64,000 bases of DNA from Yersinia artesiana (GCF_902726545.1 NZ_CACVAD010000004.1:89715-153714), one strand, 5' to 3'. Positions 50,658 to 60,955 are shown, numbered from the stretch's first letter. The notes: generated by a model not told the origin, from the letters alone. Numbers and translations are program-made.

Positions 50658-50795
50658 GTGAACTCTCCTGATGAAATAAATTTTGTACAGTATAAACCAG
50701 TAAGTTTAACACGCTAGCAGGTAAACGGCACAACTGATCATCACTGCGCAATGCATTGCAAATTTATTGCAATAACTGCCTTAATTGCACCCGAA

Positions 50796-50815
50796 CACTG
50801 GATATCCATTCAGGT
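50796..50815. promoter_or_regulatory. LexA (SOS) box between ssb and uvrA
   Basis: CTG-GATATCCATT-CAG (50798-50813) fits the CTG-N10-CAG core, and the surrounding bases match the E. coli uvrA-ssb box closely. Represses uvrA, and partly ssb, until DNA damage. Confidence 0.88.
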
Positions 50816-50886
50816 TTTTTTGTGTCATAATTATCCGTTTCGTACTGGCTGTGTCCTTTTTTGACGTTGCAAAATGCGTCTATATA

Positions 50887-51012
50887 TTACTCAAAGTAGT
50901 TGGAGTTGCAGGTAGGCGGCAAGCGAGCGAGTCCCTATGAGCTTACAACCAGTAAGTGATTAGGGTGAGTGAACGCAGCCAACAATCCTGCGGCTTCAAG
51001 TACGAAGAGTAA
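50887..51012. repeat. ERIC element in the uvrA leader
   Basis: 126-bp full-length ERIC with degenerate ends (TTACTC / GAGTAA). Core landmarks: GAGTTGCAGGTAGGCGGCAA, CGAGTCCCTATGAGCTTAC and AGTAAGTGATTAGGGTGAGT. It lies between the LexA box and the uvrA ATG, ending 45 bp before the start codon. Confidence 0.9.
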
Positions 51013-51057
51013 AAAAGGGCATGGGAGAGGCTCAGTTTACATCCGGGAAGTGTTTGA

Positions 51058-53889
51058 ATGGATAATATCGAAGTTCGGGGCGCTCGCACCCATAATCTTA
51101 AGAATATCAACCTGATTATCCCGCGCGACAAACTGATCGTGGTCACCGGTCTATCGGGTTCAGGCAAATCCTCACTGGCTTTTGATACTCTGTATGCCGA
51201 GGGCCAACGCCGCTATGTTGAGTCTCTCTCCGCCTATGCGCGCCAATTTCTATCGCTGATGGAAAAACCGGATGTCGACCATATTGAAGGTCTCTCTCCG
51301 GCCATCTCCATCGAGCAAAAATCGACTTCCCATAACCCGCGTTCTACCGTGGGCACCATCACTGAAATTCATGATTATCTGCGTTTGCTGTTCGCCCGTG
51401 TCGGCGAGCCACGCTGCCCGGATCATGATGTGCCGCTTGCCGCGCAAACGGTCAGCCAGATGGTGGATAACGTCATCAGCCAGCCCGAAGGCCGCCGCCT
51501 GATGTTACTGGCGCCAGTGGTAAAAGATCGCAAAGGCGAACATACCAAAACGCTGGAAAATCTGGCGATGCAGGGCTATATCCGGGCGCGGATCGATGGC
51601 GAAGTTTGCGATCTGTCTGATCCACCAAAATTAGAACTGCAAAAGAAACACACCATTGAAGTGGTGGTCGATCGTTTTAAAGTGCGCGAAGATCTGGCTC
51701 AGCGCCTGGCGGAATCATTTGAAACCGCATTGGAGCTTTCCGGTGGTACTGCCGTGGTCGCTGATATGGACGATCCTCACGCCGAAGAACTGCTGTTCTC
51801 CGCCAACTTTGCTTGCCCAATTTGCGGCTATAGCATGAGCGAGTTGGAGCCGCGTCTGTTCTCCTTTAACAACCCGGCCGGTGCTTGCCCAACCTGTGAT
51901 GGCCTGGGTGTGCAGCAGTTCTTTGATCCAGACCGTGTGCTACAAAACCCTGAGCTGTCACTGGCAGGGGGCGCAATCCGAGGTTGGGATCGCCGCAACT
52001 TCTACTACTTCCAGATGCTACGTTCACTGGCTGATCATTATAAGTTTGATATCGAAGCGCCGTTTAACTCATTGGATGCCACCATCCAGAAAGCTGTGCT
52101 GTATGGTTCTGGTAAAGATACCATTGAATTCAAATACATTAACGACCGCGGTGATACCACGGTACGCCGCCATCCATTTGAAGGTGTGCTGCACAATATG
52201 GAGCGCCGTTATAAAGAGACGGAATCCAGCGCGGTGCGCGAAGAGCTGGCTAAATTTATCAGTAATCGCTCCTGTACTTCATGCCATGGCACACGTCTGC
52301 GCCGTGAAGCACGTTATGTTTTTGTCGAAAACACCACATTGCCGGAAATCTCCGAACTGAGCATCGGCCATGCGCTGAGCTTCTTCCAGAATATGAAACT
52401 CAGCGGCCAGCGGGCGCAGATTGCCGAGAAAGTGCTAAAAGAAATTGGCGACCGGCTGAAGTTCCTGGTTAACGTCGGGCTGAATTACCTGTCACTGTCC
52501 CGCTCTGCGGAAACCCTCTCCGGTGGTGAAGCGCAGCGTATTCGTCTGGCCAGCCAGATTGGTGCTGGTTTGGTGGGCGTCATGTATGTGCTTGATGAGC
52601 CGTCCATCGGTTTACATCAGCGCGATAATGAACGTTTGCTGGAAACACTGATTCACCTGCGCAATCTGGGGAATACCGTGATTGTGGTGGAGCATGATGA
52701 AGATGCGATTCGTGCCGCCGACCATGTGATTGATATCGGCCCTGGTGCTGGTGTGCATGGTGGTGAAGTGGTTGCAGAAGGGACGGTTGATGACATTATG
52801 GCGGCACCTGAATCACTCACCGGCCAGTTCCTCAGCGGCAAGCGGGAAATTGCCATTCCAGCTCAACGGGTGGCGGGTGATCCGAGCAAAGTGTTGAAGT
52901 TGATTGGTGCCAGCGGTAACAACCTGAAAGATGTCACTCTCACACTGCCAGTCGGGCTGTTTAGCTGCATTACCGGTGTTTCTGGCTCAGGTAAATCGAC
53001 GCTAATCAACGATACTTTATATTGCATCGCACAGCGCCAGTTGAACGGGGCGACCAGTAATGAACCGGCTCCATATCGTGATATTCAAGGGCTGGAGCAT
53101 TTTGATAAAGTTATCGATATCGACCAAAGCCCAATTGGTCGCACACCGCGCTCTAACCCAGCAACCTATACCGGTATCTTTACCCCTATTCGTGAACTAT
53201 TTGCGGGAGTACCTGAGTCACGCGCCCGCGGCTACACGCCGGGCCGTTTCAGCTTTAACGTGAAAGGCGGTCGCTGCGAAGCCTGTCAGGGTGATGGGGT
53301 GATTAAAGTTGAAATGCACTTCCTGCCGGATATCTACGTGCCTTGCGATCAATGTAAAGGCAAGCGCTATAACCGCGAAACGCTGGAAGTGAAATACAAA
53401 GGCAAGAGCATTCACGAAGTGTTGGCGATGACTATCGAAGAGGCACGCGAGTTCTTTGATGCCGTTCCGGCATTGGCGCGTAAGCTGCAAACCTTGATGG
53501 ATGTTGGCCTGTCATATATTTGTCTGGGCCAGTCGGCCACGACCCTATCGGGCGGGGAAGCACAGCGCGTCAAACTGTCACGCGAACTGTCAAAACGCGG
53601 TACCGGCCAGACACTCTATATTCTGGACGAACCGACCACTGGCTTACACTTTGCTGATATTCAGCAGCTATTGGCGGTGTTGCATCAGTTGCGGGATCAA
53701 GGCAATACCATTGTGGTCATTGAGCATAATCTGGATGTGATTAAGACCGCAGACTGGATTGTTGATCTGGGGCCAGAGGGCGGCAGTGGTGGTGGCGAGA
53801 TTTTGGTTTCCGGCACGCCAGAGACCGTCGCAGAATGCGCAGCATCACATACGGCCCGATTCCTCAAACCTATGTTGCAGCGTAAATAG
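51058..53889 (+). CDS. uvrA: Excinuclease ABC subunit A
   Basis: 943 residues, collinear with E. coli UvrA. Two ABC ATPase halves: Walker [10 protein letters not shown] (31-39) and GVSGSGKST in the C-terminal half, two LSGGEAQR signatures and Walker [11 protein letters not shown] and [10 protein letters not shown]. Zinc modules begin at C253 (CPICGY...CPTCDG) and in the second half ([19 protein letters not shown]...CDQCKG). Damage sensor of nucleotide excision repair with UvrB. SOS-regulated through the LexA box. Confidence 0.98.
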   Translation: MDNIEVRGARTHNLKNINLIIPRDKLIVVTGLSGSGKSSLAFDTLYAEGQRRYVESLSAYARQFLSLMEKPDVDHIEGLSPAISIEQKSTSHNPRSTVGTITEIHDYLRLLFARVGEPRCPDHDVPLAAQTVSQMVDNVISQPEGRRLMLLAPVVKDRKGEHTKTLENLAMQGYIRARIDGEVCDLSDPPKLELQKKHTIEVVVDRFKVREDLAQRLAESFETALELSGGTAVVADMDDPHAEELLFSANFACPICGYSMSELEPRLFSFNNPAGACPTCDGLGVQQFFDPDRVLQNPELSLAGGAIRGWDRRNFYYFQMLRSLADHYKFDIEAPFNSLDATIQKAVLYGSGKDTIEFKYINDRGDTTVRRHPFEGVLHNMERRYKETESSAVREELAKFISNRSCTSCHGTRLRREARYVFVENTTLPEISELSIGHALSFFQNMKLSGQRAQIAEKVLKEIGDRLKFLVNVGLNYLSLSRSAETLSGGEAQRIRLASQIGAGLVGVMYVLDEPSIGLHQRDNERLLETLIHLRNLGNTVIVVEHDEDAIRAADHVIDIGPGAGVHGGEVVAEGTVDDIMAAPESLTGQFLSGKREIAIPAQRVAGDPSKVLKLIGASGNNLKDVTLTLPVGLFSCITGVSGSGKSTLINDTLYCIAQRQLNGATSNEPAPYRDIQGLEHFDKVIDIDQSPIGRTPRSNPATYTGIFTPIRELFAGVPESRARGYTPGRFSFNVKGGRCEACQGDGVIKVEMHFLPDIYVPCDQCKGKRYNRETLEVKYKGKSIHEVLAMTIEEAREFFDAVPALARKLQTLMDVGLSYICLGQSATTLSGGEAQRVKLSRELSKRGTGQTLYILDEPTTGLHFADIQQLLAVLHQLRDQGNTIVVIEHNLDVIKTADWIVDLGPEGGSGGGEILVSGTPETVAECAASHTARFLKPMLQRK

Positions 53890-53946
53890 CCATTAAATGT
53901 GCGCTCCGGGGCAATCAGTCGGTTGTCCTGGAGTGCTATTTAGCCT

Positions 53947-54300
53947 TCAGACAACTAACTCTTGCCGCCGGTGTTCGGGCAATCCCTGCAAAACCAATTG
54001 ATAAGAGCGGTCTATTAGCGAATAGAACTGTGAGTTTGGTAATTTGCCATCCAGAAACACCGTGTTCCAGTGCGCTTTATTCAAGTGTTCACTCGGCACG
54101 ATCTCCGGATGTTGTTCTCTCAGGCTTTCTGCCAATTCAGGGCTGGTTTTCAATGAGATAGAGGGACGTCCTTCCGTCTCACCTACCATAGCAAACATCA
54201 CATCTGCTACTTTAATCTGATTCACTTGCCACTTCTCATGGTCGCTCTGCTCTGCCCCTGGTTTGGACATGCAGTATTCCAGTAATGCTGAATTATTCAT
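53947..54300 (-). CDS. yjbR: MmcQ/YjbR-family protein
   Basis: 117 residues of the double-wing YjbR fold (CyaY-like, DNA-binding in studied members), close to E. coli YjbR (LLEYCMSKPGAEQSDHEKWQ, PSEHLNKAHWNTVFLDG). Start at 54300 with AGGAG eight bases upstream; the frame from 54318 is rejected. Convergent with uvrA, as in E. coli. Role in the cell not established. Confidence 0.92.
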   Translation of the reverse strand: MNNSALLEYCMSKPGAEQSDHEKWQVNQIKVADVMFAMVGETEGRPSISLKTSPELAESLREQHPEIVPSEHLNKAHWNTVFLDGKLPNSQFYSLIDRSYQLVLQGLPEHRRQELVV

Positions 54301-54619
54301 GGGGATATCTCCTGTCATGGGCCGGTACCGTCTCGCGAAACGGCCTCATAAGCTATTTATTCCATAAAGGCTTCATGGAGCAGTTATACATGCTGAACCG
54401 CCAGTTTGCGCCTTTGACAACAGATTTACTGTGAGCAATGAATGATCGTTTGGCATGCATCTATCACATCAATTAGTATATTCTTTAATCGATTTACAGC
54501 CATCGGCCTTGGACTAAACAAGTAGAAGATGAAGGTAACTCACGGAAAGGCGGCGAAAAAAATAAATAAAAAAAGGCGATATTGCGGTGGCCTGAGGTTA
54601 ATGACAAAGTGCCCGTAAC
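54301..54619. other. Intergenic region upstream of yjbR
   Basis: About 320 bp without a credible gene, including an A-rich run (54557-54574). AGGCGATATT at 54574-54583 recurs at 54759-54768, on the far side of the palindromic element. Confidence 0.4.
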
Positions 54620-54721
54620 GGTGAAAACAGGCAGATCGTAAAGACGCCGTAAACCCCTCCCTGGGGGCTCGAGCCGCGCCATCCCTGGCGCGGACGCTTT
54701 ACTCTTCTACCTGTTCTCACC
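54620..54721. repeat. 102-nt structured palindromic element
   Basis: GGTGAAAACAGG (54620-54631) pairs with CCTGTTCTCACC (54710-54721) with one mismatch. The helix continues through AGA/TCT and GTAAAG (54638-54643)/CTTTAC (54697-54702). Inside are two hairpins: a C-run/G-run stem around 54654-54667 with loop TCCCT, and CCGCGCC/GGCGCGG (54674-54680 with 54687-54693) with loop ATCCCT. The whole is a three-way-junction fold. GC-rich in an AT-rich spacer. Probably a dispersed enterobacterial repeat; family not identified. Confidence 0.75.
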
Positions 54722-54758
54722 TTGCAAGATCGAGTCGTTGGGGTTTGCCAGCAGTCTG

Positions 54759-54778
54759 AGGCGATATTACTATCGCCT
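54759..54778. terminator. Short perfect palindrome before tyrB stop
   Basis: AGGCGATA and TATCGCCT form an 8-bp stem with loop TTAC, 25 bp beyond the tyrB stop on the minus strand. No T-run, so a weak terminator or 3' structure at best. Confidence 0.45.
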
Positions 54779-54803
54779 TAATTTAAATCATGTGAATAGC
54801 AGA

Positions 54804-55997
54804 TCACTGTACCGCAGCAAAAGCCGCCGCAACGCGCTGAACATTACTGTGATTGACGCCCGCCATACACATCCGGCCACTGGCAATCAGATACACACCA
54901 AACTCTTCACGCAGGCGATCAACTTGAGCTGCGCTAAAACCGGTGTAACTGAACATACCGCGCTGTTGCAGCAAGTAGTCAAAATTGCGATTTGGCAGTG
55001 AGGCTTTCAAAGCTTCTACCAACGTGCTGCGCATTTCAATAATACGCAGGCGCATTTGCTCTACTTCAGCCTGCCATTGCGCCCGTAGTTCGGTGTCATG
55101 CAGCACTTTGGAGACCACTTGCGCGCCGAAGTTTGGTGGGCTGGAATAGTTACGGCGAACGGTGGCTTTCAGTTGCCCTAATACACGGCCCGCAACTTCT
55201 TCACTCTCACACACCACAGACAAGCCGCCGACCCGCTCGTTATACAAAGAGAAGATTTTAGAGAAAGAGTTACTGATCAAACAGGGTAACTCAGCCGCTG
55301 CCATCGCACGGATAGCATAGGCATCTTCGTTCAGCCCGGCGCCAAAACCTTGATAAGCGATATCCAGGAAGGGGATCAGATCCCGGCCTTTCGCCACTTC
55401 AATCACTTGATCCCATTGGGCATTAGTGAGATCCGAACCAGTCGGGTTATGACAGCAAGGGTGCAATAACACAATGCTTTTGGCCGGTAACTGCTGGAGT
55501 GTGGCCAGCATTTGATCAAACTTCACGCCCAGTTTGTCGTTATCGAAATACGGATAGGTATTTACTGTAAAACCTGCGCCACTAAAGATAGCAACGTGGT
55601 TTTCCCAGGTAGGATCACTGACCCAGACCTGTGAATCAGGGAAATAGTGATTCAGGAAATCAGCACCGACTTTCAATGCACCAGAACCGCCCACGGTTTG
55701 GATGGTCGCCACTCGCTGCTGCGCCAACATCGGGTGATCTGCACCAAATAAGAGCTGCTGAATAGCCGTGCGATAGGAGTGTAGACCCTCCATCGGCAAA
55801 TAGACCGGTGCTCCGTGCGGCTGAGCATTCAATTGTTCTTCAGCCGCTTGAACCGCTTGCATCAGTGGGATCTCACCCAGCTCATTGTAATAAAGCCCGA
55901 TGCTCAAATTCACTTTATGAGCACGGTTATCAGCTTTAAAACTTTCCATTAGCGACAGGATCGGGTCACCTGCGTAGGCGTCAACATTTTGGAACAC
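54804..55997 (-). CDS. tyrB: Aromatic-amino-acid aminotransferase
   Basis: 397 residues, the same as E. coli TyrB. Class I aminotransferase; PLP-binding K247 in [21 protein letters not shown] for PLP contacts, and the substrate Arg in [14 protein letters not shown]. Last step of Tyr and Phe synthesis, also Leu. Starts with GTG, preceded by AGGAGA eight bases upstream. 57 bp after alr. No clear TYR box in that short gap. Confidence 0.96.
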   Translation of the reverse strand: MFQNVDAYAGDPILSLMESFKADNRAHKVNLSIGLYYNELGEIPLMQAVQAAEEQLNAQPHGAPVYLPMEGLHSYRTAIQQLLFGADHPMLAQQRVATIQTVGGSGALKVGADFLNHYFPDSQVWVSDPTWENHVAIFSGAGFTVNTYPYFDNDKLGVKFDQMLATLQQLPAKSIVLLHPCCHNPTGSDLTNAQWDQVIEVAKGRDLIPFLDIAYQGFGAGLNEDAYAIRAMAAAELPCLISNSFSKIFSLYNERVGGLSVVCESEEVAGRVLGQLKATVRRNYSSPPNFGAQVVSKVLHDTELRAQWQAEVEQMRLRIIEMRSTLVEALKASLPNRNFDYLLQQRGMFSYTGFSAAQVDRLREEFGVYLIASGRMCMAGVNHSNVQRVAAAFAAVQ

Positions 55998-56054
55998 GGC
56001 GCTGCTCTCCTGAATTAAATAATAATTGTTTATACCTTGATTAGGCAGCTTACC

Positions 56055-57134
56055 TTATTCACCTAAATATTCCATCGCGACGCGGGAGGTCAGCTTAGTA
56101 ATCAATTCGTAGGCGCTGATACCTGTGCACGCTGCAATTTTTTCAACCGGCAACTCAGGCCCCCACAGCAACACCTCGTCACCCACTTTATCTGTCGCAT
56201 TTGGCCCGAGATCAACAGAAATCATATCCATTGAAACCCGGCCCACAATGCCAACTTCACGGCCATTCAACCACATCGGGGTGCCAGAAGGGGCGCTACG
56301 TGGATAACCGTCGCCATAGCCGATTGCCACCACACCCAGACGGGTATCGCGCTCACTCACCCAAGTGCCGCCATAACCCACAGACTCACCGGCTTTATGC
56401 TCACGTACTGCAATCAGGCTGGATTTCAATGCCATTGCAGGTAACAGATCAAAATGGCTGGCATAAGGCTCATCCATCGGCGAAACACCGTACAAGATGA
56501 TGCCAGGGCGAACCCAATCGCGGTGCGCTTCTGGCCATAGCAAAATACCACCAGATGCCGCGATAGATTGCTTGCCAGGCTTATCAGTGACGAAAGTATC
56601 AAAACAGTCCAGTTGCTGGCGGGTGGTATCCACTTGTGGCTCATCCGCGCGGCTAAAATGGCTCATGATATTGACTGGCTGAATAACATTCTTACACGCG
56701 CTTAAGCGCTGGTAAAACGCCTCGGCTTGTTCCGGGCGAACGCCCAAACGGTGCATACCGGTATCGAGTTTCATCCAAACATGGATTGGCGCAGAAAGCT
56801 CGGCAGCTTCCAACGCTTCCAACTGCTCAATGCTATGTACTGCTGTTTCAATGCAGTTGGCCACCAGAACCGGCAGATCTTCTGCGGCAAAAAAACCTTC
56901 CAACAACAAAATCGGCTTCACGATCCCACCGGATCGTAGCATCAGTGCTTCCCCGATCCGCGCTACACCGTAGCAATCTGCGTCCTGCAAAGTATGCGCT
57001 GTTTCTAATAACCCGTGGCCATAAGCGTTTGCTTTCACAACAGCAATCAGGCGACTTTGTGGCGCCATGCGCCGTACCTGTTGCAAATTATGTCGCAGAG
57101 CGCGGCGGTCGATTACTGCTGTTGCCGCTTTCAT
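56055..57134 (-). CDS. alr: Alanine racemase
   Basis: 359 residues. PLP K34 in [10 protein letters not shown], and the C-terminal beta domain with the Tyr base in [11 protein letters not shown]. Makes D-alanine for peptidoglycan. Between dnaB (29 bp upstream) and tyrB, as in E. coli. Confidence 0.96.
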   Translation of the reverse strand: MKAATAVIDRRALRHNLQQVRRMAPQSRLIAVVKANAYGHGLLETAHTLQDADCYGVARIGEALMLRSGGIVKPILLLEGFFAAEDLPVLVANCIETAVHSIEQLEALEAAELSAPIHVWMKLDTGMHRLGVRPEQAEAFYQRLSACKNVIQPVNIMSHFSRADEPQVDTTRQQLDCFDTFVTDKPGKQSIAASGGILLWPEAHRDWVRPGIILYGVSPMDEPYASHFDLLPAMALKSSLIAVREHKAGESVGYGGTWVSERDTRLGVVAIGYGDGYPRSAPSGTPMWLNGREVGIVGRVSMDMISVDLGPNATDKVGDEVLLWGPELPVEKIAACTGISAYELITKLTSRVAMEYLGE

Positions 57135-57163
57135 TTCTTATCCTTATTTATTGATATTATTCA

Positions 57164-58570
57164 CTACTCATCATCGTATTGCGGGCCTGCGTAGTTATCA
57201 AAGCGCGACCATTGACCATTAAACTTCAGTCGAACAGAACCGATCGGGCCGTTACGCTGTTTACCCAAAATAATCTGTGCAATCCCTTTCTCATCACTGT
57301 TTTCGTGATACACCTCATCACGATAAATAAACATGATTAGGTCGGCATCCTGCTCAATAGAGCCTGATTCACGTAAGTCGGAGTTGACGGGCCGTTTATC
57401 CGCACGTTGCTCCAGGCTACGGTTAAGCTGAGAAAGTGCTACGACCGGCACTTGTAGCTCTTTGGCTAATGCTTTGAGGGAACGCGAAATTTCGGCGATT
57501 TCCAGGGTACGGTTATCCGAAAGCGACGGAACCCGCATCAATTGCAGGTAGTCGATCATAATCAGGCTTAACCCACCATGTTCGCGGAAAATACGTCGCG
57601 CACGGGAGCGCACTTCTGTCGGAGTCAGGCCGGAGGAGTCATCGATGTACATATTGCGCTTTTCCATCAATATGCCCATGGTGCTCGAAATTCGCGCCCA
57701 ATCCTCATCATCGAGCTGGCCGGTACGGATACGTGTCTGATCGACATGAGACAATGACGCCAACATACGCATCATGATCTGATCGCCTGGCATCTCCAGA
57801 CTGAAGATCAATACCGGTTTTTCCTGCATCATCGCGGCGTTTTCGCACAGGTTCATCGCAAAGGTAGTTTTCCCCATCGACGGACGCGCGGCGACAATGA
57901 TCAAATCTGACTTCTGCAAGCCAGCAGTCTTCTTATCCAAATCGGTAAAACCGGTTGAAACCCCGGTAACGCCATCATGTGGCCGCTGATAAAGCTGCTC
58001 GATACGCGCAACAGTGGCTTCGAGGATCTGATCGACACTCTTCGGCCCCTCATCTTTATTGGCGCGGCTTTCGGCAATCTGGAATACCTTCGATTCGGCC
58101 AGATCCAGCAGATCTTCACTGCTACGCCCTTGCGGATCATAACCGGCATCGGCAATTTCATTGGCGACCGAGATCATTTCACGTACAACTGCACGTTCGC
58201 GAACGATGTCAGCATAAGCGCCGATGTTTGCTGCACTTGGCGTATTTTTTGATAACTCTGCCAGATAGGCGAAACCGCCTACCGACTCCAAATCACCCTT
58301 TTGCTCCAGTGACTCAGAAAGTGTGATCAAATCAATCGGCTTGCTGTTTTCCAGCAAGCGCTGCATTTCAGTAAAGATTCGGCGATGCGGGCGGCTGAAA
58401 AAGTCATTGCTGGCTACGCGCTCTGATACGTTATCCCAGCGCTCGTTATCCAGCATCAAACCGCCCAACACGGACTGCTCTGCCTCCAGCGAATGAGGCG
58501 GGAGTTTCAGCCCTTCCATCTGGCGGTCGCGCGGTTCTGCCATATTGTTGGTTGGTTTTTTTGCTGCCAT
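57164..58570 (-). CDS. dnaB: Replicative DNA helicase
   Basis: 468 residues. N-terminal helical domain (about 20-150), linker helix, RecA-like domain with Walker A ARPSMGKTTF (from residue 228), Walker B LIMIDYLQLM and the DnaB-specific SRSLKALAKELQVPVVALSQLNR. No intein insertion. Hexameric helicase at the replication fork. Confidence 0.98.
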   Translation of the reverse strand: MAAKKPTNNMAEPRDRQMEGLKLPPHSLEAEQSVLGGLMLDNERWDNVSERVASNDFFSRPHRRIFTEMQRLLENSKPIDLITLSESLEQKGDLESVGGFAYLAELSKNTPSAANIGAYADIVRERAVVREMISVANEIADAGYDPQGRSSEDLLDLAESKVFQIAESRANKDEGPKSVDQILEATVARIEQLYQRPHDGVTGVSTGFTDLDKKTAGLQKSDLIIVAARPSMGKTTFAMNLCENAAMMQEKPVLIFSLEMPGDQIMMRMLASLSHVDQTRIRTGQLDDEDWARISSTMGILMEKRNMYIDDSSGLTPTEVRSRARRIFREHGGLSLIMIDYLQLMRVPSLSDNRTLEIAEISRSLKALAKELQVPVVALSQLNRSLEQRADKRPVNSDLRESGSIEQDADLIMFIYRDEVYHENSDEKGIAQIILGKQRNGPIGSVRLKFNGQWSRFDNYAGPQYDDE

Positions 58571-58760
58571 AAAAAGTGTTATTTACCTCTATTATTGCGA
58601 TAGGACAATGGTTGCGATAGGAAAATAGTGCCGCTTAGTATACGCGATGATACCCGAAGGGTAATTATGAATTCCCTATTACTTATCGGTATTAGCAAGA
58701 TGTTGGCTCCTCGTGTAGAACCCTGTAGGGTAAAAATACATCTATCGCAAAGGAGCTAAC

Positions 58761-59744
58761 ATGGCAAAGCATATTCAATTTAGCACCACGGGCGGGCCGG
58801 AAGTGTTGCAATACCTCGATTTCACGCCAACAGACCCCGCTACACATGAAGTTCAGGTAGAAAACAAAGCTATCGGTATTAATTATATTGATACCTATGT
58901 GCGCAGCGGCCTTTACGCACCACCACACTTCCCCAGTGGGCTGGGAACAGAAGCTGCCGGGGTCGTGATAAAAGTGGGTTCGGCAGTTAACTCGCTAAAA
59001 GTGGGTGACCGGGTGGTTTATGCTCAATCAACTCTCGGCGCATACAGTGAAGTGCATAATGTTGCTGCGGAGAAAGTTGCCCTACTCCCAGAGCAAATCT
59101 CTTTTGAACAAGCCGCCGCTTCATTCCTTAAGGGGCTGACAGTTCAGTATTTATTGCGCCAAACTTATGAAATAAAACCCGGTCAAGTATTCTTATTCCA
59201 TGCGGCGGCGGGTGGTGTCGGGTTGATTGCCTGCCAATGGGCAAAAGCGCTGGGGGCCAGGCTAATTGGTACCGTCGGTTCTGATGAAAAAGCCGAATTG
59301 GCTAAAGCCAACGGGGCTTGGGCGACCATCAACTACCGCACAGAAAATATCGCCGAACGCGTGGCTGAACTGACGAATGGCGAAAAAGTGGATGTGGTTT
59401 ATGACTCGGTGGGCAAAAGCACCTGGCTGGACTCACTTAATAGCCTTAAACGCAGAGGCTTAATGGTCAGCTTTGGTAATGCTTCTGGCCCGGTGACAGG
59501 GGTAGATCTTGCTATACTCAACCAAAAAGGCGCGCTGTATGTGACTCGCCCATCTCTTAATGTTTATGTCACTAATCGACAAGAACTGGAAAGCGCCAGC
59601 CACGAACTGTTCTCACTGATTATCAGTGGTGCAATTAATGTTGATGTAGCCAAAGCTCAGCAATTCCCGCTCAGCGATGCCCGCCGTGCCCATGAAATAT
59701 TAGAAAGTCGTCAGACAACCGGCTCCAGCCTATTAATTCCGTAA
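58761..59744 (+). CDS. qor: NADPH:quinone reductase
   Basis: 327 residues, as E. coli Qor. Zinc-free MDR: NYIDTYVRSGLY, GTEAAGVVIKVG and the AAAGGVGLIACQWAKALGA Rossmann loop. AAAGGAG just upstream of the ATG. Divergent from dnaB, as in E. coli. Confidence 0.94.
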   Translation: MAKHIQFSTTGGPEVLQYLDFTPTDPATHEVQVENKAIGINYIDTYVRSGLYAPPHFPSGLGTEAAGVVIKVGSAVNSLKVGDRVVYAQSTLGAYSEVHNVAAEKVALLPEQISFEQAAASFLKGLTVQYLLRQTYEIKPGQVFLFHAAAGGVGLIACQWAKALGARLIGTVGSDEKAELAKANGAWATINYRTENIAERVAELTNGEKVDVVYDSVGKSTWLDSLNSLKRRGLMVSFGNASGPVTGVDLAILNQKGALYVTRPSLNVYVTNRQELESASHELFSLIISGAINVDVAKAQQFPLSDARRAHEILESRQTTGSSLLIP

Positions 59745-59760
59745 TTAAAGACTTTCACCA

Positions 59761-59792
59761 ATAATGGATAGTTAAATATTACTATCCATTAT
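59761..59792. terminator. Perfect AT-rich palindrome after qor
   Basis: ATAATGGATAGT and ACTATCCATTAT form a perfect 12-bp stem with an 8-base loop (TAAATATT), 16 bp after the qor stop. Probably the 3' end structure of qor; the stem is AT-rich and the T-run poor. Confidence 0.55.
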
Positions 59793-59942
59793 TTACAATT
59801 ATAATTTATTAAAAAAGTTATTTCCTATTACTTTCAAGCTACTGCCTAATATATCCTGATTGCCCTCGCACTATTAACTATATATCCTCACAACGTCATA
59901 TCCAGACATCCTAAATCCATTACATATACTGAGGTTTAAATA

Positions 59943-60269
59943 ATGACTAACACTGAACAAAACAGAAATATAGATAAATTATTAAGCTATATTTATTGTG
60001 ATAATAAAATTAACAACGTGGAGTTCCAGATGTTACGCGACTACGCGGATGAAAAATTTGATGAACTGTTAAATAATTATGGTGAAAATAATAATTTATC
60101 TGCTTTCCAGAAATCAATGGATGTCACAGTTCAATTAATGCAACAGAGTTTTTTTGATATCAAAGCGAAATGTAAAAGTGATGAGGAAAAGCAATTAGCA
60201 AAAGAAGCCTTTGATGCACAAATTTCTTATATCATTGCCAACTATGATCGGTTCTTTTCTAACCTTTAA
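59943..60269 (+). CDS. Small AT-rich hypothetical protein
   Basis: 108 residues, not recognised. GAGG eight bases before the ATG and a hairpin after the stop suggest a real gene. Soluble, acidic, rich in Asn, Asp, Glu and Lys, largely helical by composition (SDEEKQLAKEAFDAQISYIIA); no signal peptide or membrane segment. AT-rich with AT-ending codons, unlike qor and dusA, so probably acquired. Sits between qor and pspG, which are adjacent in E. coli as I recall. Confidence 0.7.
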   Translation: MTNTEQNRNIDKLLSYIYCDNKINNVEFQMLRDYADEKFDELLNNYGENNNLSAFQKSMDVTVQLMQQSFFDIKAKCKSDEEKQLAKEAFDAQISYIIANYDRFFSNL

Positions 60270-60587
60270 TATTGTTCTTTAACTTATTGCTCATCCGAGG
60301 CTCTTCTCGTCAAGCTTCACATCGAAAGTAATAACCAGGGCCTCTAACTACCAGAAGCCCTGGTTACACTGTTTTCTTTAATGCAAGTGTAGGGGTACTA
60401 CAGGGTAGACTGCCAGAACTGCGTGCCGTTTATACAGCTATTGTTAGTTCTGTCAGGGATGAAAATGTGATACCAAAAACGTATCGGGTAGCATCCTAGC
60501 AAGCTCGTTTGAGAAAAAAAACGTTTTCCCCCAGATTCATCCTACTAATCTTTCAGGCTGTGATCGCTGCCGCAAGAAAGCGAAATT
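60270..60587. other. Spacer between the hypothetical gene and pspG
   Basis: 318 bp between convergent genes. Holds the hairpin at 60332-60366 and a looser inverted repeat, CAGAACT / AGTTCTG, about 60412-60452. No gene seen. Confidence 0.45.
60332..60366 (+). terminator. Hairpin after the hypothetical gene
   Basis: TAACCAGGGC pairs perfectly with GCCCTGGTTA (10 bp) around a 15-base loop, then CACTGTTTTCTTT. Likely terminator of the small upstream gene. Confidence 0.7.
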
Positions 60588-60806
60588 TTAGTAACGCCTT
60601 ACAGTAGGTTTTTGCATCGAACGCCATATCCAGACCACTACAACGGCCAGAATCAACCATGGCAGCAATTTAATCATCATCACAAATAAACCACCTAACA
60701 TCATAAAAGCTGCCGCGACCACTAAAGCTGCAAATATGCCCAACAAGGAGATGCCGGTCGCCATCAACATGATGAAAAAACCAATAACAAAAAGAATTTC
60801 GAACAT
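60588..60806 (-). CDS. pspG: Phage-shock protein PspG
   Basis: 72 residues, against 80 in E. coli PspG. Three hydrophobic segments cover most of the chain (LFVIGFFIMLMATGISLLG, GIFAALVVAAAFMMLGG, LLPWLILAVVVVWIW), with a short basic tail lacking the last few E. coli residues. Effector of the PspF/sigma-54 envelope-stress response. AAGGAG precedes the ATG; a sigma-54 promoter lies upstream. Next to dusA, as in E. coli. Confidence 0.92.
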   Translation of the reverse strand: MFEILFVIGFFIMLMATGISLLGIFAALVVAAAFMMLGGLFVMMIKLLPWLILAVVVVWIWRSMQKPTVRRY

Positions 60807-60839
60807 GGCTAGCTCCTTAATAATTGTATATCCCCCACC

Positions 60840-60866
60840 GCAATATCATTCTATAAATGATATTGC
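60840..60866 (-). promoter_or_regulatory. Perfect palindrome in the pspG leader
   Basis: GCAATATCATT and AATGATATTGC are perfect 11-base inverted repeats with a 5-base loop. They lie between the predicted sigma-54 start (near 60877) and the pspG ATG, so they form an RNA hairpin in the leader or an operator. Confidence 0.7.
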
Positions 60867-60887
60867 CTGAGGTTTTATCAAGAGTAT

Positions 60888-60904
60888 TACAAGAAACGTG
60901 CCAA
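60888..60904 (-). promoter_or_regulatory. Sigma-54 promoter of pspG
   Basis: On the minus strand TTGGCACG-TTTC-TTGTA: -24 element TGGCACG perfect, -12 reads TTGT where TTGC is usual. GG and the -12 G are spaced 12 bp. Fits PspF control of pspG. Confidence 0.75.
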
Positions 60905-60955
60905 TTTAAAAAAGACAGATAACCGATTGAATTTATTTGTTTTAAATAAAAATAA

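Noticed and set aside
50670..50702. Possible second LexA box near the ssb start (TACTGGTTTATACTGTAC on the minus strand)
   Set aside because: It lacks CTG-N10-CAG spacing. The box at 50796-50815 fits far better.
55998..56054. TYR box for TyrR upstream of tyrB
   Set aside because: No TGTAAA-N6-TTTACA-like sequence in the 57-bp gap.
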